This document shows positions 14,516 through 22,194 of a stretch of 43,527 bases of DNA, one piece after another. The DNA is from a virus. Numbering within the stretch: position 1 is the stretch's first letter; the number at the start of each line of letters is the position of its first letter. The stretch lies in IMG/VR virus record IMGVR_UViG_3300032085_000150, positions 1-43,527 of that record. One strand, written 5' to 3'. Position numbers and translations under genes: made by a program. The notes beneath the pieces were generated by a model. It was not told where the DNA came from and did no database searches. It was given only the letters and a program-made list of their open reading frames with translations.

Positions 14516-16012
14516 TTATATTTGGAAGCAGCGCGTTGTTGAGGGCTCAATAAGGTACAAGTTTTCTTTTGCCCTAGTAAGCCCAACATAAAACACTCTG
14601 TTTTCATCATCAGGATTTTGTTGGTATGTTTTATAAACCCTGTTTGTTATATCAGTTAACAAAACTACGTTGGTTGCCTCCCCACCTTTTGCAGCATGTA
14701 TGGTCGATAACCTAATTCTAGGTTCTTTAGTAATTTTTTCTCCTCTACGTAACATCGCTCGAATGTAACTGATGTCTTTTGGGCTTAATCCTGTAAGCGC
14801 ATCGTACCAATCACCTTCAGGTAGGTCAGGAAAGCGTTCTTTAAGACTAGTTAGCGTCATCATCGCGTCAATCTCTAAAACATCTAGGGAGTTAGCCCTA
14901 CGAACGTTAACAAATTTTAACAGATTGACGCATTCTGAAAGGGGTAAACTATCCCCTAGCTGTAGTTTTTGCCAATTTAGTACGGCTCTGACTTTTGATT
15001 CAGAAATACTAGGTCTTCCCTTAACTTCAAAAAACCAACCTTCATTTCTACAGTATTCATCTATCTGTTCTAGTAAATAATTAGTCCGCGCAAGAACTAA
15101 CCAATCACTTTTTTCCATATCGATCAATTCGATAGATGGCTCCCACCTAACTAAACCTGTTTCTTTTCTAGGCAACCATGATTTATGTATCCTGGATCTA
15201 ACTTGACCAATACATCGGCTCGCTAATTCATGAACAGCTGACGGTATTCGATAAGACTGTTCTAGGATCGTAGCATTAGTTGCGTTTTTAATTAAATAAT
15301 CTACATCGGCTCCTGCCCATTTATAGATTGCTTGATCATCATCGCCAGCAACATAAACTCTATCTGCATTTTTTATAATCTTACGAACCACTGACCACTG
15401 TAGGGGGGATAAGTCTTGTGCCTCATCTACAAAAACTGCCTCTAGTTTTGGTACGTCTCCTTTTTCTAAAAACAGTTTTAACATATCAGTATAATCAACT
15501 AACAACCTATCATCTTTAAATAACTGTAACCCTCGCGCGTAACGTTCTAATTCAAACCAACCTACTGCATCATCAACATCGTGCCATTGATCTTCTAAAG
15601 ATACTTGACGCATACGGGATAGGTTTTCTATAAACGCTAGTCGATCGTCGTGGCTCATGCCAAACAAATGTCCTGAATCAGTATTTACTCCACCCGTTAA
15701 TCTTAAATTAAGAACTTCGTTTAGTTCTCTTATATCTTTTAAATCCATAACGCTTTCTTTAGAAAGCCCTAGTTGTCTAAACGCTAATGAATGAAGTGTG
15801 CGAAAGAAAGGTAAATCTCTCTGCGATAAGTCAAACCTTTCCATCGCACGTTGTTTGCCCTCGTTTACAGCTTTTTTCGTAAACGTAAAAAAACCTATTC
15901 GAGTTGGGTCTGTTTGTTTTTCTAATTCGTCTTCTATAAGACCAAGTAATGTACTTGTCTTTCCTGTTCCAGGTGGTCCAAGAATTACTTGTGTGTGGTC
16001 AGGTAATGTCAT
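14516..16012 (-). CDS. UvrD/PcrA-like superfamily 1 DNA helicase
   Basis: ATP-driven 3'-5' helicase, 498 aa, shorter than host UvrD, implying reduced 1B/2B domains. Motif I is GPPGTGKTS (12-20); motif II is VFVDEAQDLSPLQW; motif III VYVAGDDDQAIYKWAGA; motif IV LEQSYRIPSAV; motif V STIHAAKGGEATNVVLLTD; motif VI FYVGLTRAKENLYLI. Likely works at the phage replication fork with the AEP primase and PolA nearby. Its start overlaps a 49-aa zinc-ribbon gene. Confidence 0.95.
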   Translation of the reverse strand: MTLPDHTQVILGPPGTGKTSTLLGLIEDELEKQTDPTRIGFFTFTKKAVNEGKQRAMERFDLSQRDLPFFRTLHSLAFRQLGLSKESVMDLKDIRELNEVLNLRLTGGVNTDSGHLFGMSHDDRLAFIENLSRMRQVSLEDQWHDVDDAVGWFELERYARGLQLFKDDRLLVDYTDMLKLFLEKGDVPKLEAVFVDEAQDLSPLQWSVVRKIIKNADRVYVAGDDDQAIYKWAGADVDYLIKNATNATILEQSYRIPSAVHELASRCIGQVRSRIHKSWLPRKETGLVRWEPSIELIDMEKSDWLVLARTNYLLEQIDEYCRNEGWFFEVKGRPSISESKVRAVLNWQKLQLGDSLPLSECVNLLKFVNVRRANSLDVLEIDAMMTLTSLKERFPDLPEGDWYDALTGLSPKDISYIRAMLRRGEKITKEPRIRLSTIHAAKGGEATNVVLLTDITNRVYKTYQQNPDDENRVFYVGLTRAKENLYLIEPSTTRCFQI

Positions 16013-16148
16013 TTTTATAATAAACCTCTACAAAAGCAGCACAGTTAGGACAAGATAAATTAGTAACCATGCTGTAATCTTCACTTTCTTCTTCAATCTC
16101 ATGGTCTCCGCCCCAAATTAATTCTGTTTTACAATGCCAACAATTCAT
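15999..16148 (-). CDS. Small zinc-ribbon protein (49 aa)
   Basis: MNCWHCKTELIWGGDHEIEE, then a second CPNC pair about 28 residues later, is a two-knuckle CxxC zinc ribbon. Very similar small proteins beginning MNCWHC occur in phages and bacteria. Start overlaps the AlkB gene stop (ATGA) and its end overlaps the helicase by 14 bases. Role unknown; possible helper of the helicase or dioxygenase. Confidence 0.8.
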   Translation of the reverse strand: MNCWHCKTELIWGGDHEIEEESEDYSMVTNLSCPNCAAFVEVYYKNDIT

Positions 16149-16726
16149 ATTCCAGTCCTAAAAGTAAGGTTAATACGTTCGCCCACTCCTCGTAGTCTGG
16201 GTACGGCATGTGTTGTATTCATTTGAGAAGCTCCATCAAATATAATCACATCACCATGTCTTAACAAATAGGTGGTGTATTTTTTAATATTTGCTTCTGT
16301 AATATCTACCTCACTCGTATTACATGTAGTTTTTATATTTCTATCGTATTCTTTCCATGTAAATATTCTTGGTTCGCCAAACGATATAGAAATAACGAGG
16401 TCTTTTTGGGTAGGGACAGTATCTGAATGAGCTGGGACACCTATACGACCATTTTTATACATACCGCATAAACAAAAAGTAAACTCTACCTCACGGTCAA
16501 CGACTCGTTTTACATATTCTTCTGCACCTTCTTTTATCCATTCTATATTTTTAGTCCATGGATCAGGTTCATATAACTTTCCAGCATATTCGAAAGACGA
16601 AGTGCCGAACGCTCTGGTAGGTCTTCCCATAACTTTTCTACCGTTAAACATTCTTTCGGACGGCGCGTCCCACTTCTCTATATAGGGGATATATTCTTTC
16701 ATACCCTCTTTCATAAAATGCATCAT
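16145..16726 (-). CDS. AlkB-like 2-oxoglutarate/Fe(II) dioxygenase
   Basis: The double-stranded beta-helix signature is clear: HxD in PAHSDTVP, KDLVISISFGEPRIFTWK, LLRHGDVIIFDGASQMNTTH with the second His, and GERINLTFR with the 2OG-binding Arg. Length 193 aa is typical. Members repair alkylated bases in DNA or RNA; a role in base modification is also conceivable given the hypermodification-type gene nearby. Overlaps the primase stop by ATGA. Confidence 0.92.
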   Translation of the reverse strand: MMHFMKEGMKEYIPYIEKWDAPSERMFNGRKVMGRPTRAFGTSSFEYAGKLYEPDPWTKNIEWIKEGAEEYVKRVVDREVEFTFCLCGMYKNGRIGVPAHSDTVPTQKDLVISISFGEPRIFTWKEYDRNIKTTCNTSEVDITEANIKKYTTYLLRHGDVIIFDGASQMNTTHAVPRLRGVGERINLTFRTGI

Positions 16727-18246
16727 ATCGGATTCTCGTTAAACTCAGGTAAGTCATGAGACTCAGTTTGAGTAACAAATTCATTAATACACCATACGTT
16801 AACACCTCGACCTTTTATATTAAAGAAGTGCGGACTCCCTTCCATTTGTTTTAATTTAGATGTAAGTTTATTTCTAGGGTAATCTTTAAAGTTATTTCGA
16901 TGTAAGTATTCCATAAGGTCTGCTAATCTAAAATAAGTTTTACCTATATCTGTCCATGGTTTATGAAGAAGTAACTCATCTTTTTCACGAGCAGGTCGTT
17001 CGGTACAAAAAGTTTCTAATAACTCTAAGAAGTGCCCTTCAGTAGATGATTCTTTAGGAACCTCTACAACGGTTAGGCTATCTAATAGCTGTTGTATAAT
17101 CTGTCTCCAGACGTTATCTTTTACCTTCGGGGGTATCTTATTTAACGCATCCATACATTTACGTTGGAATCTGTTTTGATTTAAGAGATCGTCTGTTTCT
17201 AGTTCTAATCGTCCTCCTTCAACATCCAGGAACCAAATAGGTGGGTCACTGTCTTGTTTAGTTAAATTACTAAATAATGGAGTACCGCCGTTAGCCCCTA
17301 TACCATGTTTTCTAGTTCTACATAGAGGACTATTACAATGACTTGCTATCGGTTGGTCGTTACACCTGTAAAAATAATCTTTCCTTTTTAATTGTTTAGT
17401 TATTGTTAATACTTCTTGCGCACCTAAAGGTGGTTGCATGTATTCTAAATTTACCTTTTCTAATCGTAACTCCCATTCATCGGGATACTTTTTACGAAGA
17501 AAGACACCTACATTAAACAACCCAGAGTTACGAGTTCCTTTAGGAAACCCTTGGACAACTAAGTGTTGTATACATGGTGGTGATTGATCTAGCCAATCTA
17601 TTTTTTCTACTAATGGACTAGCCTCCAGTTTTTCTATTGCATCTTTTGTTAAGGTTATTTCCTTAACTCTTTCTATAAATTCTTCAGGACTTAATGCCTG
17701 ACCTTCTTTACCATACGCATACCTAGTAGAGTTTTCTCCACCAAAGTAAGGCATGTTTAATGTGCTACCTCTGTCTCCCCTGTCTAATAACAACTGTGTT
17801 TGTTTAGGAAATATCTCTGCCTGACCATATCCAATGGACGCGGCTAACTGCCTAAGTTTTCTTTGTAATAGTGACGCGGGTACTGGTTCTTCTATAAACA
17901 AGTATATGTGTGCTCCACCGCTTTTACTTCGACAAAGGACTAAGGGTAACTTATGTTTGGCTAATTTTTTAGATAGCCCCTTGAGATCCAATTGATATTC
18001 ATCGACATCAATCGCACCCCAAACACAAGCATTGTTCTCGTCAATAGGCACGAGCCCAATGCTTTGTTCACCCGATAGATGGTTTGTCCACAACTCCAGG
18101 ACATCTTTTTCAGATAATTCCTTAGAGATAGTGACGTTTCTACCACCCTCTTTCCCGTCTTCCCGTGATTCATTCGTAGCGGTAAAGGTTCCATATGCTT
18201 GCCGTAATCCAGCGTAACGTGTAGCAAATTCCTCTGCTAACGACAT
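16723..18246 (-). CDS. AEP (TOTE-type) primase
   Basis: Archaeo-eukaryotic primase fold like that in TOTE conflict systems and many phages. Residues about 76-82 give WGAIDVD, with metal Asp80 and Asp82; 105-117 give CRSKSGGAHIYLF with the s-x-H motif; EIFPKQTQ follows. Later there is a region with FPKGTRNSGLFNVGVFLRK, a PriCT-like helical segment, and a Cys pattern (SHCNSPLCRTRKHGIG) that could bind zinc. No helicase domain is fused. Ribosome site AAAGGAG lies upstream. It likely primes phage DNA synthesis for PolA. Confidence 0.88.
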   Translation of the reverse strand: MSLAEEFATRYAGLRQAYGTFTATNESREDGKEGGRNVTISKELSEKDVLELWTNHLSGEQSIGLVPIDENNACVWGAIDVDEYQLDLKGLSKKLAKHKLPLVLCRSKSGGAHIYLFIEEPVPASLLQRKLRQLAASIGYGQAEIFPKQTQLLLDRGDRGSTLNMPYFGGENSTRYAYGKEGQALSPEEFIERVKEITLTKDAIEKLEASPLVEKIDWLDQSPPCIQHLVVQGFPKGTRNSGLFNVGVFLRKKYPDEWELRLEKVNLEYMQPPLGAQEVLTITKQLKRKDYFYRCNDQPIASHCNSPLCRTRKHGIGANGGTPLFSNLTKQDSDPPIWFLDVEGGRLELETDDLLNQNRFQRKCMDALNKIPPKVKDNVWRQIIQQLLDSLTVVEVPKESSTEGHFLELLETFCTERPAREKDELLLHKPWTDIGKTYFRLADLMEYLHRNNFKDYPRNKLTSKLKQMEGSPHFFNIKGRGVNVWCINEFVTQTESHDLPEFNENPI

Positions 18247-18263
18247 ATGTCTTCTCCTTTATT

Positions 18264-19064
18264 TTAGAAGGGAGCATTTTCCTCGGAGTCTGTAGGCACT
18301 TCTACTCTAGCTCCGTCTCTTTGCTGCTCTTCTTTTACTTCTACATCACCCGATCTTGCCGCATCCATAAACTCTTTAGCTATTCGTGCTGTCTCTACGT
18401 CGGTTGGACCCTCTTGGTTTACAGTATAACCGTTCCACGAACCCTTATCATTAGACTGAGATAAAGTACCTAAGTTGTATTGATAAGCGAACATTGGGGC
18501 AGATACTGACTGACCTTTGCTAGTTTGTACTCTAGCCATTCTTAACATAGTAAGCCATTTCCTAGAAGCGCCTAACTGTGTCGAGGTAAATGCCACAACT
18601 GCTTGTTGTGGTTGAGGCTCTAAAACCAACACAAAAAACTGTGCTGTTTCTACAATCTCGTTACCGTTATCGAGGAATAATCTACGAGACTCAAGATCTT
18701 TTTTACAAGATTTAAGTATCGAAGCACTGTGGTCAGTGTTTACTATACCACCGCCTTTTTCACGTGGAACCCACTCGATATATTTTTTAACATAAGCACA
18801 CGGGACAACCGTAATACCTTTCTCACCGTCATAAACTTCATTAGTCACTGTGTTAACAAGCATTCCTGCTTCTGCGTCAACGTTATAACGTCCGTCTTGT
18901 TTATTAAGTTGTGGGGACATCTGTTGAAGAATCCTAATAAAGGGGATCGCAAAATCCTCAGTCGTAGTTTCTTCTAGTCCAGTGCCACCCGATAATAAAT
19001 CATCGTCAAAAGTAGCGATTGCTGTTTGTTTCGCCTCAGCTAGGCTTGTTTTTTCTTCTGCCAT
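18264..19064 (-). CDS. Putative ssDNA-binding-like phage protein
   Basis: Matches a phage family with DFAIPFIRILQQMSPQLNKQ, a GMLVNTVTNEVYDGEKGITVV stretch split across strands, YIEWVPREKGGG, and an acidic C-terminal tail ending SEENAPF. A highly acidic tail ending in Pro-Phe resembles the SSB tip that recruits partners. Function is not proven; SSB is inferred from the tail and position directly ahead of the primase gene. 266 aa, no signal peptide. Confidence 0.7.
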   Translation of the reverse strand: MAEEKTSLAEAKQTAIATFDDDLLSGGTGLEETTTEDFAIPFIRILQQMSPQLNKQDGRYNVDAEAGMLVNTVTNEVYDGEKGITVVPCAYVKKYIEWVPREKGGGIVNTDHSASILKSCKKDLESRRLFLDNGNEIVETAQFFVLVLEPQPQQAVVAFTSTQLGASRKWLTMLRMARVQTSKGQSVSAPMFAYQYNLGTLSQSNDKGSWNGYTVNQEGPTDVETARIAKEFMDAARSGDVEVKEEQQRDGARVEVPTDSEENAPF

Positions 19065-19068
19065 AATA

Positions 19069-19644
19069 TTAATCCTTCTTAATAATTGCTTTAGAACCTA
19101 TATAGATTCCAAATGGTTCTGTTGGTATGTCCTTCCCTGATGTTAATTGCTCTTTTACAAAAGCTTTTAACGTACTGGGATGAACGCTCTGACGTACTTC
19201 AGGAGCAAGCCCTCTAGATTTCAAAGCTATAACTGTTTCTTCAACAATTCTATCTTCGTCTCTACCAAACTTTAACGAGACTTCATTTTTAATTAAGCCC
19301 GCGTGTCCGTTTTGGGTTAGCCATAGGTACGCAATGTCTTGATTAGCTTTAGATATATGAGCGTTATAAAACTCAGCAACAGTGATTTTCTCACCAGTAC
19401 TTAGTACTATTTCCGTCAGCCCTGCAGTCTGCATTGCCTCAGGTAACTCTTGTTCTGAAGTTAATCTAAACTCTTCTTTTTTAGCTTTTACAGCTTCTTC
19501 TAAACTCGCTAGTTCTTGAGCTAGTTGAACCTGTTTATTTGCTAAAGCAGAAACTAATGAAAGTTCACCTTCGTTGATATCATTAAACGATTCTACGTTC
19601 TCTTCGCCAATGAGTTCTTCAAAAGTTGGGTTTTCTATATTCAT
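19069..19644 (-). CDS. Conserved phage protein (191 aa)
   Basis: Acidic N-terminus, a long coiled coil (about residues 25-65, LANKQVQLAQELASLEEAVK) and a C-terminal domain containing QSVHPSTLKAFVKEQLTSGK then PTEPFGIYIGSKA. The final segment is shared by phage proteins encoded next to SSB-like genes; function unknown. Strong AGAAAGGAG ribosome site; overlaps the 106-aa gene by ATGA. Confidence 0.75.
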   Translation of the reverse strand: MNIENPTFEELIGEENVESFNDINEGELSLVSALANKQVQLAQELASLEEAVKAKKEEFRLTSEQELPEAMQTAGLTEIVLSTGEKITVAEFYNAHISKANQDIAYLWLTQNGHAGLIKNEVSLKFGRDEDRIVEETVIALKSRGLAPEVRQSVHPSTLKAFVKEQLTSGKDIPTEPFGIYIGSKAIIKKD

Positions 19645-19961
19645 AATTCTCCTTTCTGATGTAGGTCGATATGGACTGGGTAATAAACCCCTTCCTGTCT
19701 ATCCCATTTAAGGATACTAAACCGACCTCGATTATAAAATGCAGCTATTGAGCACGCAACTCCAATAGCCGCTGGATCTCCAATTAATAATAAGTAGTCC
19801 TCATCTTTATAGTCGTGAAGTATTTTCTTCATACGTCTAACCGATGGACCCGCACTTAACATTATATTGGTTTGAGAAGGTAACAAAACTTCAAAATCGC
19901 CATACTGTCTAGCAGAGGCAATATTCCGTCCCGTAACTTCTTGTACAACATATACTGTCAT
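19641..19961 (-). CDS. Conserved phage protein (106 aa), first gene of the replication operon
   Basis: Start taken at MTVYVVQEVTGRN (19959-19961), preceded by AGAAAGGAG; an upstream TTG frame exists but lacks a ribosome site. Contains YLLLIGDPAAIGVACSIAA, consistent with an alpha/beta fold. I recall similar short proteins ending in a 'fNILKWDRqe..Y' region in marine phages; no function known. It is the first cistron transcribed leftward from the 20013-20282 control region. Confidence 0.7.
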   Translation of the reverse strand: MTVYVVQEVTGRNIASARQYGDFEVLLPSQTNIMLSAGPSVRRMKKILHDYKDEDYLLLIGDPAAIGVACSIAAFYNRGRFSILKWDRQEGVYYPVHIDLHQKGEL

Positions 19962-19989
19962 TTTTCTCCTTTCTAATTTCTTAGGAATA

Positions 19990-20018
19990 AAGATACTCTT
20001 CAAAAACGGCAAAGTAAA
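19990..20018 (-). promoter_or_regulatory. Leftward early promoter
   Basis: TTTACT (20018-20013), an exact 17-base spacer and TATCTT (19995-19990) on the minus strand, ahead of the replication operon. It carries the same CTTTACTT core as the other early elements. Confidence 0.5.
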
Positions 20019-20089
20019 GGGATATTACTTATAGGAGTTTTAAGAAATAAAAATTTTATTAAAAATAAATCACGAAAACTACTAATAAG

Positions 20090-20190
20090 TCTAATAATCT
20101 AATAGATTATGAGAAGAATATAGGATTTTAGAGGACTACAGTCTATTAGATTTCAAGTGAATTCTATTAGAAACAGGTAAATCTATTAGA
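20090..20190. repeat. TCTATTAGA box cluster (iterons or operators)
   Basis: Non-coding region between divergent genes. TCTATTAGA occurs at 20142-20150, 20163-20171 and 20182-20190, that is every 19-21 bases (about two helical turns). An inverted copy lies at 20098-20106, next to a near copy TCTAATAAT at 20090-20098. Half-sites ATTAGAAA recur at 20261 and 20269. This spacing suits a protein binding one face of DNA, as in a replication origin or divergent operator. Confidence 0.65.
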
Positions 20191-20221
20191 AATATGAGAG
20201 GGCATAAGAGAATTATTCTGT

Positions 20222-20253
20222 TTGGACTATATTTTATTCTTTTTATATATACT
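20222..20253 (+). promoter_or_regulatory. Possible rightward promoter for the SNF2-type helicase
   Basis: TTGGAC (20222-20227) is followed by an AT-only stretch containing TATATA and TATACT between 20244 and 20253. The spacing to TATATA is 16 bases. The region is so AT-rich that the -10 call is uncertain. Confidence 0.3.
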
Positions 20254-20282
20254 ATATCACATTAGAAATTAGAAAGTTTGTT

Positions 20283-21725
20283 ATGAAATATAAGTTTAAA
20301 ACGGAGCCTTACGAGCATCAACTCGAAGCATTAAAAAGATCCTGGAATAAGAAAGAGTTCGCTTATTTTATGGAAATGGGGACAGGTAAATCTAAAGTAC
20401 TTGTTGATAATATAGCCCTACTGTACGACAGGGGAGCTATTAATGCCGCTGTTATAGTAGCCCCTAAGGGGGTATATAAGAACTGGTCTGAACGTGAAAT
20501 ACCCACACACATGCCTGAACATGTATTAAGAAGAATAGGTGTTTGGAATCCTGCTCCAAATAAAAAAGATAAACTACAACTTACAAAACTATTTGATATA
20601 ACCGATGATTTAAAAATATTAGTTATTAACGTAGAAGCCTTTAGTACTAAGAAAGGAGTAGCGTTTGTAGAAAAGTTTTTATTAACTCATAACGCTATGA
20701 TGGCAGTTGACGAATCAACTACTATTAAGAACCCGAAAGCACAACGGACAAAGAACCTTGTTAAGTTGGCATTACAAAGCAAATACAGACGCATACTAAC
20801 GGGTTTTCCTGTTACCCAGTCACCACTAGACCTATTTAGTCAATCAGAGTTCTTATGTTCTGAATTACTTGGTTATTCTTCTTTTTATACCTTCCAAAAT
20901 CATTATGCGAAAGTAATAAATAGAAGTATGGGGCAGCGAACGTTTAGACAAGTGGTCGGGTATCAAAACCTAGAAGAACTATCTGGAAAAGTAAACCAGT
21001 TTTCTTACAGAGTTCTGAAAAAAGATTGTTTAGATCTTCCTGATAAGGTTTATCAAAAAAGAGAAGTAGAACTTACTCCTGAACAAAAGAAAATCTATAC
21101 ACAAATAAAAGATTACGCAATAGCAGAACTTGAATCTAATGAAATAGTAAGTGTTAGTTCGGTACTTACACAGATATTACGACTACATCAAGTTACTTGT
21201 GGGTTTGTAAAACACGACGAAGGCGAAGAAATAGAAATTAAAAACAATCGACTCGAAGAATTATTAAAAGTATTAGAAGAAATACAAGGTAAAACAATTA
21301 TATGGGCTAACTATCAATACGATATAAAACGTATTTTAAGAACGTTACATGATATTGTAGGAGTTGACGCAGTAGCTACGTACTATGGCGGAACACCAGA
21401 AGAAGACCGTCAAGGTATTATTGATAGATTCCAAGATCCCGACTCTAGTTTACAATATTTAATTAGTAATACACAAACAGGTGGTTATGGGATCACGCTA
21501 CACCAAGCAAGTAATGTTGTTTATTATAGTAACAATTATGATTTAGAAAAACGTTTACAATCTGAAGACAGAGCGCACCGTATAGGTCAGGTAAATAAAG
21601 TAACTTATATTGATTTGATATCGAAAGATACCGTTGATGAAAAAATTGTAAAAGCTTTACGAAATAAGCTCAACCTAGCACAAGAGGTACTAGGTGATGA
21701 TAAATGGAAAGATTGGATCGGCTAA
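20283..21725 (+). CDS. SNF2/DEAD-like superfamily 2 helicase
   Basis: Only gene on the plus strand. SF2 ATPase of 480 aa: Q-like YEHQLEAL, motif I EMGTGKSK (31-38), motif II VDESTTIKN, motif III RILTGFPVTQ, then IIWANYQYDIKR, motif V TQTGGYGITLHQASNVVYYS and motif VI QSEDRAHRIGQ. The DEST-HRIGQ combination is SNF2 family. It may remodel or unwind phage DNA, or start replication near the boxes at 20090-20190. Its TAA overlaps the opposing gene's TAG by two bases, so no terminator fits between. Confidence 0.94.
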   Translation: MKYKFKTEPYEHQLEALKRSWNKKEFAYFMEMGTGKSKVLVDNIALLYDRGAINAAVIVAPKGVYKNWSEREIPTHMPEHVLRRIGVWNPAPNKKDKLQLTKLFDITDDLKILVINVEAFSTKKGVAFVEKFLLTHNAMMAVDESTTIKNPKAQRTKNLVKLALQSKYRRILTGFPVTQSPLDLFSQSEFLCSELLGYSSFYTFQNHYAKVINRSMGQRTFRQVVGYQNLEELSGKVNQFSYRVLKKDCLDLPDKVYQKREVELTPEQKKIYTQIKDYAIAELESNEIVSVSSVLTQILRLHQVTCGFVKHDEGEEIEIKNNRLEELLKVLEEIQGKTIIWANYQYDIKRILRTLHDIVGVDAVATYYGGTPEEDRQGIIDRFQDPDSSLQYLISNTQTGGYGITLHQASNVVYYSNNYDLEKRLQSEDRAHRIGQVNKVTYIDLISKDTVDEKIVKALRNKLNLAQEVLGDDKWKDWIG

Positions 21726-22192
21726 GACCTGTAGTCGTTTAGTTGTTTTAGGGCTTCTTCTGGAGTCATTGCTCCACCACCTTTGTTATACATAACCCCG
21801 CCGTCTTTATACATACCAACAGATTTTTTATCGCCTTTACGCATTAAACCACCACCTTGTGCCGCCATTTGTGGTTGTTCGGCACTAGCCATTAACATGG
21901 CTTTTGCGTTATCTAATAATGCGATAGCACCCATAACATCCCCACCTGCTCTGCCGACCACGGCTTCTGCTAAAGCTCCTGCATCTTCGTCCATCATTTG
22001 AGCACTGTCCGCGGGCATCTGTCTGTCCATCTCTGAACCTAAACTTGCTTCATTACCCATAAGGGCTGTCATTGCATCCATTGCATCCATTGCTTCTGGT
22101 GGTGCCTGTGGCGCAGGTGCGTTAGGATCACCCATAGGTACATCTGCTCTTTGTCCCATCATCATTATTTCTTCTGTCGGTGTCATAGCCAT
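21722..22192 (-). CDS. Met/Ala-rich putative virion protein (156 aa)
   Basis: Low-complexity, Met/Ala/Asp-rich protein with many short repeats (MDAMDAMTAL) and a C-terminal GMYKDGGVMYNKGGG motif that also occurs in variant form in the 360-aa protein at 29516. Last gene of the late region. Such GG-x-M motifs occur in small virion or assembly proteins of marine phages, but a function is unknown. Confidence 0.65.
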   Translation of the reverse strand: MAMTPTEEIMMMGQRADVPMGDPNAPAPQAPPEAMDAMDAMTALMGNEASLGSEMDRQMPADSAQMMDEDAGALAEAVVGRAGGDVMGAIALLDNAKAMLMASAEQPQMAAQGGGLMRKGDKKSVGMYKDGGVMYNKGGGAMTPEEALKQLNDYRS

Positions 22193-22194
22193 AT

